DNA of 13,536 nt from DATKCA01 sp035544675 (lineage in GTDB: Bacteria > Acidobacteriota > Thermoanaerobaculia > Gp7-AA8), in the NCBI GenBank assembly GCA_035544675.1, contig DATKCA010000113.1:1-13536 (forward strand). Direction: 5' to 3'. The notes under the pieces were generated by a model that had not been told where the DNA came from, ran no database searches, and worked only from the letters and a program-made list of their open reading frames with translations. Of this stretch, positions 4,736 through 11,573 are shown one piece after another. Both the position numbers and the translations under genes were made by a program. Within the stretch, counting starts at the first letter, position 1; every line of letters starts with the position of its first letter.

Positions 4736-7696
4736 ATGAGCATCTCCCCAGGAACCCGCATCGGGCGATACGAGGTGCGCGCGTCTCTCGGCGCCGGCGG
4801 CATGGGGGAGGTCTTCCGGGCGCGCGATCCGAGCCTCGGGCGCGACGTGGCGATCAAGATCATTCGCGACGGAGAGCGCAGCGGCGACCGCGTACGCCGC
4901 TTTGTTCAGGAAGCGAAAGCCGCCTCAGCGCTCAGCCACCCGAACGTCGCACACGTCTACGAAGTCGGCTCCTTCGAGGACGTCCACTTCATCGCCATGG
5001 AGCTGGTCGAAGGAGAGACGCTGCGGGAGCGCCTCCGGCGTGGTCCCATGCCGCTCGACGACGTCGTGCAGGTCGGGCTCCAGATCGCGGGTGGTCTCGC
5101 CGCCGCGCATGCGGCGCAGATCGTCCATCGCGACATCAAACCGGAGAACGTGATCATCCGCCCCGACGGCTATGTGAAGATCCTCGACTTCGGGCTTGCC
5201 AAGCTGCGCGAGAGCCGCGGCGACGACGAGGCCACCATCCTCAAAACGCAGGCGGGGATGACCGTCGGGACGCTCGGCTATATGGCACCCGAACAGCTCA
5301 GCGGCGGCGACGTGACGCCCGCGGCCGATGTCTTCAGCCTTGGCGTCGTTCTCTATGAGATGGTGAGCGGCACGCGCGCGTTCCCCGGCTCGAACGCCAG
5401 GGAGATCATCACCTCGATCCTCACGAAAACCCCGGAGCCGCTCAGCCTCCGGCGGCATGACGTTCCGCCGAAACTCGAGGGCGTCATCGCCAGAGCCTTG
5501 GCCCGCGATCCCGCAGAACGCTACGCGACGGCGGAAGAGATCATCGAAGAGCTGCGCCAGATCAGCCGCGAAGCGATGATCGCCGGCGCGGCACCGTCAT
5601 CGGTGGGGCGAGATCTTTTGTGGAAAGCCGCCGCCGCGGTGGCCCTCGCTGTGATCCTGGCGACCGCCGGCTGGTGGATGTACAGGCAGCGGCAGGAAGC
5701 GGTCGCGCGCGATCTCATCGCCGCGGCCGAGGAGCGGCTGGGGGAGCGCGATTACGCGCAGGCGTACGAGAAGGCCATCGCCGCGGCGGCGATTGTGCCG
5801 GGCCACAGACGATTGCATGAGCTGCTCGCTCTCACGTCCGAGGAGGCGGTGTTCGATAGCGATCCTCGCGGCGCCACGGTCTTTCTGCAACGAATCGATG
5901 GAGAGGGGAGGACGGCTGCCGGAACGACGCCGCTCACCATCCCTCGTCTTCCTCACGGCAACTACGTCGTCACCTTCGAGAGAGAAGGCTACCTCCCGGC
6001 GAGCCGGCCTCTCACGACGAAGCCGTTGCTGCACGGCGGCGATTCGATCGGTATGAAGCCGGCGCCGATCCAGGTTCGGCTTTTCAGGAACGGCGAGCTC
6101 GAAGGAGGGATGGTTCACGTGCGCGGCGGCCAGTATCAGCTCACAGGCTGGTCGAGGCCGAGCGACCGGACCGTCGAGCTCGACGACTTTCTGATCGACC
6201 GCTACGAAGTCTCCAACCGCGACTTCGAAGAGTTCGTCCGCGCCGGCGGGTATCGGAGAGCGGAGCTGTGGAAGGATCCCTTCGTCGATGGCGGGAAGAC
6301 CCTCTCCTTCAGCGAGGCCATGGGCCGCTTCCGCGACACGACCGGCCTGGCCGGTCCACGCCACTGGGTCCGTGGCGCTCCTCCGGCCGGGCTGGAGAAC
6401 CACCCCGTCACGAACGTCACCTGGTACGAAGCGGCGGCGTTCGCGGCATGGAAGGGGAAGAAGCTGCCGACGATTTATCAGTGGGAGAGAGCGGCGCGCG
6501 ATCCGGTGGCACATCCGACCGCCACCGCCCTCGGCACTCCCTTTCCATGGGGGGTCGTCACACAAGGTGACGATGTCACCGATCGCGCGAACTTCGTCGG
6601 AGAAGGAACCGTTCCGGTCGACAGCATGCCGTTCGGCATCAGCCCGTGGGGAGCGCATCACATGGCCGGAAACGTCGCGGAGTGGTGCCGCAACCCGAAA
6701 AAGCCGGGATTCACGGTCCGCGGCGGCGCCTGGAACGATGCCGTCTACGCATTCGGCGCGACCGGCGCCTTTCCTTCCTTCTATTCCAGTTCGACACTCG
6801 GATTTCGCTGCGTCAAGGAGATCGGCGGCAGCACGGCAGACCAGGGAGCGTTCGCGCTGGCGACGTCCACGAAAGCCCCGGAGTTCCACCCTGTCGGTCA
6901 TGAGGAATTCGAGGAGATCCGCCGCCGGTACGACTACGCTCCTCAGCCTCTGCAGGCCCGTGTGGTCGAACGAATCGACAGGCCGGCGTGGGCGATCGAG
7001 CGGATCGAGTACACCTCCGGAGGGAAGAGGGTGCCTGCCTACCTCTTTCTGCCAAAGGGATATGAGCCGCCGTATCAGGTCATTCAGTTCAGCCCGGGCT
7101 CGGACGTTTCATCGGGGTGGCGACGGCTCGACGCGGCGATCGAGATCTGGCTGGGGGGTGCCATCCGCGCCGGCCGCGCCGCCTTCGCGGTCATCGGGCA
7201 GGGCTATCTCGGCCGGCCTCGCGAAATGACGCTGCCCGATTCACGCTCGCCTGAGTATGCCGACTACATGATCACGCAGGTGACGGAGCTGCGGCGCGGG
7301 CTCGATTATCTCGAAACGCGGCCTGACGTCGACAGCGCGCGCCTGGCCTTCTTCGCCATCAGCGCCGGAGCGGCGGAAGGAGTCCTGCTGGCGGCGCTGG
7401 AGAATCGCTATCAATCGGTCATGCTCATGGGAAGTTCGCTGAGAGAGCGGGAAAAAGGCGTCACCGCTGCCGCCAGCCGGATCAATTTCGCTCCGCGTAT
7501 GGGAGGCCGGAAGCTGGTCTTCCACGGCCGCTATGACGAGACGGCCCCGTGGGAGACGGATGGGCGCGCTTTGTTCGATCAGCTGCCCGAGCCGAAGCGC
7601 GTCGAATTTTTCGAAGGGGGACATGTCGCTCCCTCCAACGTCCTGATTCCGACGATGCAGGCGTGGCTCGACGAAACGCTCGGCCCGGTGAAGTGA
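4736..7696 (+). CDS. Membrane Ser/Thr protein kinase fused to PEGA, SUMF1/FGE-fold and alpha/beta hydrolase domains
   Basis: 986 residues. ATG 4736 is the only start codon after the in-frame TAG at 4700. Kinase about 10-275 looks active: glycine loop LGAGGMGEV (18-26), Lys41 in VAIK, Glu59, HRD 131-133 with Lys135 and Asn138, DFG 151-153, APE 184-186. One membrane helix follows, about 297-316. Beyond it, presumably in the periplasm: helical linker about 320-370; PEGA-like domain about 376-440; SUMF1/FGE-fold domain about 455-695 (VSNRDFEEF, PVTNVTWYEA, MAGNVAEW, VRGGAW, LGFRC); then an alpha/beta hydrolase about 740-986 with Ser876 in AISAG, Asp934 and His963. The cysteine pair used by true formylglycine-generating enzymes is absent from the stretch between VRGGAW and LGFRC, so that domain is probably a binding or structural module. 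The hydrolase resembles dienelactone-hydrolase or peptidase relatives; its substrate is unknown. Likely a receptor-type kinase. Confidence 0.94.
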   Translation: MSISPGTRIGRYEVRASLGAGGMGEVFRARDPSLGRDVAIKIIRDGERSGDRVRRFVQEAKAASALSHPNVAHVYEVGSFEDVHFIAMELVEGETLRERLRRGPMPLDDVVQVGLQIAGGLAAAHAAQIVHRDIKPENVIIRPDGYVKILDFGLAKLRESRGDDEATILKTQAGMTVGTLGYMAPEQLSGGDVTPAADVFSLGVVLYEMVSGTRAFPGSNAREIITSILTKTPEPLSLRRHDVPPKLEGVIARALARDPAERYATAEEIIEELRQISREAMIAGAAPSSVGRDLLWKAAAAVALAVILATAGWWMYRQRQEAVARDLIAAAEERLGERDYAQAYEKAIAAAAIVPGHRRLHELLALTSEEAVFDSDPRGATVFLQRIDGEGRTAAGTTPLTIPRLPHGNYVVTFEREGYLPASRPLTTKPLLHGGDSIGMKPAPIQVRLFRNGELEGGMVHVRGGQYQLTGWSRPSDRTVELDDFLIDRYEVSNRDFEEFVRAGGYRRAELWKDPFVDGGKTLSFSEAMGRFRDTTGLAGPRHWVRGAPPAGLENHPVTNVTWYEAAAFAAWKGKKLPTIYQWERAARDPVAHPTATALGTPFPWGVVTQGDDVTDRANFVGEGTVPVDSMPFGISPWGAHHMAGNVAEWCRNPKKPGFTVRGGAWNDAVYAFGATGAFPSFYSSSTLGFRCVKEIGGSTADQGAFALATSTKAPEFHPVGHEEFEEIRRRYDYAPQPLQARVVERIDRPAWAIERIEYTSGGKRVPAYLFLPKGYEPPYQVIQFSPGSDVSSGWRRLDAAIEIWLGGAIRAGRAAFAVIGQGYLGRPREMTLPDSRSPEYADYMITQVTELRRGLDYLETRPDVDSARLAFFAISAGAAEGVLLAALENRYQSVMLMGSSLREREKGVTAAASRINFAPRMGGRKLVFHGRYDETAPWETDGRALFDQLPEPKRVEFFEGGHVAPSNVLIPTMQAWLDETLGPVK

Positions 7697-7777
7697 CAGT
7701 TCGCGAGCCCGAAACTTCTTGTCACCACTTGGCACATCTCCGGCGTGACCTCGGCTCTATCTTCGGCGTATCAATCG

Positions 7778-7784
7778 AAGGAGG
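7778..7784 (+). promoter_or_regulatory. Strong ribosome binding site deciding the start at 7793
   Basis: Seen: AAGGAGG, a near-perfect Shine-Dalgarno, 8 nt before ATG 7793. It picks this start over the in-frame ATG at 7745, which would put 16 polar residues ahead of a clear signal peptide. Confidence 0.85.
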
Positions 7785-7792
7785 AACGACCG

Positions 7793-8104
7793 ATGAAGAA
7801 GCTCATGTTGATCGTCGTAGTGCTGCTGGCGGCCGGCGCGCTGTTCGCCGGTGAAGGGAAGAGCTGTGACCGCAGTCAGGCAGCGAAAGCGGTGCAGCTC
7901 ACCGGGACAGTCGTAGTCGAGAGCGGCGCGGACGGCGAAGTGCGTGTATTCCGCGTCGCCGACAGCGACAAGGCGTACTCGATCTGCCACAAGAGCACCG
8001 CCGACCTGGCAAAGCTCAACGGCTCCAAAGTCCGGGTGAGCGGCAAACTCGTCTCCTGCGACGAAGGGCAGGAGCTCGTGATCGACAAAATTGCGAAGAT
8101 CTGA
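7793..8104 (+). CDS. Small exported protein, OB-fold-like, unknown function
   Basis: 103 residues, of which about 84 are mature. Residues 1-19 are a classic signal peptide (MKKLMLIVVVLLAAGALFA) with likely cleavage before GEGKSCD. The mature part alternates predicted strands and one helix: VQLTGTVV, VRVFRVAD, STADLAKLNG, KVRVSGKLV, ELVIDKIAKI. This pattern, with 'G-T-V' and 'V-R-V-S-G-K-L' strands, resembles small periplasmic OB-fold proteins. It has three cysteines (25, 65, 89); the odd number allows one disulfide plus a free thiol or metal ligand. It starts 96 nt after the kinase gene with its own strong ribosome binding site, so co-transcription is possible but not required. I do not recognise a named family. 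Confidence 0.82.
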   Translation: MKKLMLIVVVLLAAGALFAGEGKSCDRSQAAKAVQLTGTVVVESGADGEVRVFRVADSDKAYSICHKSTADLAKLNGSKVRVSGKLVSCDEGQELVIDKIAKI

Positions 8105-8125
8105 CGCTGCCCCGGCCGCGGGACG

Positions 8126-8156
8126 CGCTGCGGGCTGGCTCTGCCGGCCCGCGGCG
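8126..8156. terminator. 14-bp hairpin between convergent genes
   Basis: Seen: 8126-8139 pairs with 8143-8156 around a TCT loop, with two G-T wobbles and otherwise all G-C pairs apart from those. It lies 22 nt after the stop of the small exported protein gene and 31 nt beyond the stop of the convergent coiled-coil gene. There is no clear T-run on either side. It probably serves as a bidirectional terminator or 3' end stabiliser. Confidence 0.6.
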
Positions 8157-8186
8157 ACCTCTGCGTCTGTTCCTGCGGCGCGATCC

Positions 8187-8690
8187 TTACGACGTGAGCT
8201 TCCGTTCGAGCTCTTCCACGCGATGCCGTAACACGGCCACCTGATTCTTCAGACCGTCGATTTCTGTACGCAGCGTTTCTTCGTCCGCGATCTGCGAATC
8301 GACGTCGCCGCTCTCCAGCCGGGCGATGCGTTCTCTCAGTCTGACGATCTGGGCTTCGATGTTCGTGAGATCGGAATGCAGCGCGATCTGGTCGAGTCGC
8401 TCTTGTACGGCGGTGATCCGTTCTTCGAGTCCGCCGACGCGAGCCTCGAGGCGCTCAACCCGAGCCTCGAGCCGCTCGACCCGAACCTCGAGGCGCTCGA
8501 CTGCTGCGCGGAGTGCCTGGTACTCCGTTGACAGCCCCTCGAGTCGGTTGTAAACCGCATCGAAGTGGGAAAAGACATCATCGAACCTGATGTCGATTCG
8601 ATCGAGACGGGACACGATTCTCGTGATGTCCGGGAAGATGATTTCCCGGTGAAAGCGAATCAAGTCGTCCCAACCGAGTGGCTCGGGCAC
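8187..8690 (-). CDS. Coiled-coil protein of unknown function with heptad repeats
   Basis: 167 residues. The start is GTG (8688-8690, read as Met) preceded by AGGTAGGA, with AGGA 7 nt upstream. No signal peptide or membrane segment, so probably cytoplasmic. Residues about 1-25 (PEPLGWDDLIRFHREIIFP) are a short folded or amphipathic head. From about 26 to the end the protein is almost continuous coiled coil: repeated R-L-D, then four heptads of the type V-E-R-L-E-A-R at about 64-92, then LEERI, LRERIARLE and LRHRVEELERKL. It likely forms a long dimer or trimer rod, perhaps a scaffold or an accessory subunit. Many such proteins of about 150-170 residues are orphans and I cannot name a family. 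It is transcribed toward the small exported protein gene and away from the second kinase gene, about 240 bp from the latter. Confidence 0.8.
   Translation of the reverse strand: MPEPLGWDDLIRFHREIIFPDITRIVSRLDRIDIRFDDVFSHFDAVYNRLEGLSTEYQALRAAVERLEVRVERLEARVERLEARVGGLEERITAVQERLDQIALHSDLTNIEAQIVRLRERIARLESGDVDSQIADEETLRTEIDGLKNQVAVLRHRVEELERKLTS
8436..8498. repeat. Three tandem 21-bp units inside the coiled-coil gene
   Basis: Seen: units 8436-8456, 8457-8477 and 8478-8498, each close to GA(C)CCGAGCCTCGAGGCGCTC, with 2-4 differences between units. 21 bp is one heptad, so gain or loss of units would keep both the frame and the coiled coil. Confidence 0.8.
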
Positions 8691-8930
8691 GACTCGATCC
8701 TACCTCGGCCGCGTCGAAGTGCCGAGGACTTCCACCAGGCGTGGAACCGGCGGGTGTTCTGCGGAACGGGCCGCTGTCGAAGTAGTGGCCGGCGACGACG
8801 CGTGTGCGGGAAGGGAAGTCGAAGAGTTTTCGCGCGGAGCTCGAACAGCTCGAGCGCAGCGTCCGTGACTGGACGACACCCGACGCGGCGCGAGCGAGGT
8901 GATCCCGGTATCATGGTTCCATCCTTCACC

Positions 8931-11566
8931 ATGGCACTCGTTTAGGCCCCTACGAGATCGTCGCGGCGATCGGCGCCGGCGGGATGGGTGAGGTCTACCG
9001 AGCGCGCGATACCCGCCTGGACCGCACGGTCGCAATCAAGATCCTTCCCTCGCACCTCTCCGCGACTCCGGAGGTCCGCGAACGATTCGATCGCGAGGCT
9101 CGGACGATCTCCCGCGTCACGCACCCGAACATCTGCACGCTCTTCGACGTCGGTCACCAGGACGGCATCAGCTTCCTCGTCATGGAGCTGATCGAAGGGG
9201 AGACGCTCGCCGATCGCCTCGCCCGCGGGCCGCTGCCGCTCCGCGACGTGCTCCGCATCGGCGCCGAGATTGCCGCCGCGCTCGAACGCGCGCACCGCGA
9301 AGGCATCGTCCACCGCGATCTCAAGCCGGGCAACGTGATGCTGGCCCGCTCCGGCGCCAAGGTCGTCGATTTCGGGCTATCTAAACAGGACGTTTCCAGC
9401 ATCGCCGGCGTCTCGAACGGCGCTACGGTTCACAAGCCGATCACAGAAGAGGGAACGGTTCTCGGGACGCTCCACTACATGGCGCCGGAGCAGCTCGAAG
9501 GAAAGCCTGCCGATGCCCGCACCGACCTCTTCGCCCTCGGCGTGATTCTGTATGAGATGACCACCGGACGCCGTCCCTTCAACGCCACGAGCCGCACCGG
9601 CATCATCGCCTTGATCCTCGAGCACGATCCGGAGCCGGTCTCCGCCCTGCAACCGATGACGCCTCCGGCGCTCGAGCAGGTCGTCCGCACCTCTCTGGAA
9701 AAAGATCCGGAACAGCGATGGCAGACGGCGCACGACGTCCGGCTCCAGTTGCAGGCGATTTCGTCGGGCGAAACGGCGTCGCGGAGAGCGCACCCGGCGA
9801 AGCGGCCTGCGACGCTGCGGGAGTGGATCGCGTGGGGCGCCGCTCTCGCCGGCCTGGCCGCGGCGATGTTCTTCGCCGCGCGCGGCGAGCGAAACGGCGG
9901 CGGCGCCTTCCCCGTCCGTCTGTCGATCATCATTCCGAGCGAGCATGTGCTGCCGGAGCTGATCCACACGGCGCTCTCTCCCGACGCACGCCGCGTCGCT
10001 TACATCGCGCCGACCGCCAGCGCCGACAGCATGCTCTGGGTCCGTCCCCTCGGCGGCTTCGAGGCGCGGCCGCTCGCCGGAACCGAGGACGCTTCGTTTC
10101 CATTCTGGTCGCCCGACAGCCGGTTCATCGCCTTCTTCGCGGAGGGGAAGCTGAAGAAGATCCCTGCCGAGGGTGGCGCGGTGCAGCGGCTGGCCGACGC
10201 TCCGGCAGGGCGCGGCGGGACCTGGAGCCGCGACGACGTGATCGTCTTCGCGCCGACGCTGCGCGGCCCGCTGCATCGCGTCGCCGCGACCGGAGGCAAG
10301 TCGTCGCCGGCGATCGAGGTTCCCGATGTGTGGCCGGGGACTCGGCGCTGGCCTTCGTTTCTCCCCGACGGAAAACGGTTCCTCTACTTCGCCGTCGGCA
10401 TCGAAAGGCCGCGAGGGATCTACATGGCGTCGCTCGACGACCCCGAGGAGCGGCACGTGACCGACTCCCTGACGCAGGCGGTGTTCGTCGAGCCGGGCCA
10501 TCTCGTCACGGCGCGGGAGGGAGTGCTCGTCGCGCAGGCGTTCGATCCGGACGCGCGGCAGGTGAGCGGCCCTCTCGTCGCGATCGGCGAGAGCGTGGCG
10601 ACCTCGATCGGGTTCAACTTCGCTGATTTCTCGCTCGCGCGCGACGGAACGATCGCTTTCAAGGAGAGCGACATCGCAACGAGCCAGCTCACGTGGTTCG
10701 ACCGGCGTGGCGCGATGCTCGGCACCGTCGGCAAGCCGGGCGTTTTCCTGGCGATGAGGCTGTCGCCGAAAAACGATCGGGTGCTGGTGATTCGTGCCGA
10801 TCCGGGGACGAGGACCGGCGATGTCTGGGTGGAGGAGATCGGACGTGACGCGCCGCAGCGGCTCACGTTCCGCGACCGGCAGACGAGAGGGCTGGCGTGG
10901 TCGCCCGATCAGCAGCACATCGCATACGGGCAGTCGCCCGGCAATACGCCGCTCGACGTCTTCCGCAAGCCGGTGGGGGATCCGTCGCAGGAGCAGCCGG
11001 TGATCACGAATCCGTCGCTCGAAATGCCAAACGACTGGTCGCCGGATGGGAAGTACATCCTCGCGCAGCAGATCCGCGACGGAACGCTGTGGGACCTGGT
11101 GATCGCGCCGGCCGACGGCAAGGAGCCGGAGAAGACGTGGATCGGCGGTCCGTTCAACGAGATGACGGGACGCTTTTCACCCGACGGAGAATGGGTCGCA
11201 TACGTTTCGAACGAATCGGGGCGGAACGAAGTCTACGTCCGTCCGTTTCCGGGGCCGGGGACAGCAACGCGCGTCTCGCACGACGGGGGAGTGATGCCGG
11301 TGTGGCGGCGCGACGGGCGCGAGCTGTTCTTCCTCTCGCCGCGTCTGGAGCTGATGGCGTCGGCGGTGACGCGCGGCGCCACGCTCTCGTTCGCGGCGCC
11401 GGCCGTTCTCTTCCGGCCGGCCGTGACGAACCTCTTCATCGAAGTCGACGTCTTCGACGCGGCGGCGGATGGAGAGCGATTCCTTGTGAACGCGCGGGTC
11501 GGGAATCAGGTGGTGAATCGGCTGAACATCCTCATGAACTGGCGGGGCGAGCTCGAGGGGAGATGA
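8931..11566 (+). CDS. Membrane Ser/Thr protein kinase with PD40/TolB-like beta-propeller; apparent 1-base frameshift at its N-terminus
   Basis: The frame is open from 8903 to TGA 11564-11566. It encodes ...HHGTRLGPYEIVAAIGAGGMGEVYRARDTRL, the usual start of this kinase family, but has no ATG, GTG or TTG before Met 8984, which lies inside the glycine loop. ATG 8931 (MALV, then TAG) is one base out of frame; one extra T in the TTT at 8941-8943 would give MALVLGPYEIV. I therefore take 8931 as the ancestral start. Residues numbered from Met 8984: Lys19 (VAIK), Glu38, HRD 110-112, Lys114, Asn117, DFG 129-131, APE 167-169, so active-looking. One membrane helix about 281-299. Then a propeller about 315-855 with repeats such as LSPDARRVAY, WSPDSRFIAFF, WSPDQQHIAYG, WSPDGKYI and FSPDGEWVAY. 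Inferred: an envelope sensor propeller signalling to a cytosolic kinase. If translation really began at 8984 the glycine loop would be lost. Confidence 0.9.
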
Positions 11567-11573
11567 CGGATGC

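Noticed and set aside
5597..6901. Long minus-strand frame opposite the first kinase gene
   Set aside because: No recognisable motifs; the plus strand encodes clear membrane, PEGA and SUMF1 segments over the same bases.
8804..8902. Short plus-strand frame starting GTG 8804 and ending in ...FRAELEQLERSVRDWTTPDAARAR
   Set aside because: Composition looks protein-like and could be a relic, but there is no ribosome binding site, it is only 32 codons, and an in-frame stop precedes it. Not supportable as a gene.
8940..8946. Programmed -1 frameshifting to join MALV to LGPYEIV
   Set aside because: C-GTT-TAG is not a slippery heptamer and no stimulatory structure is evident. A one-base indel or sequencing error explains it more simply.
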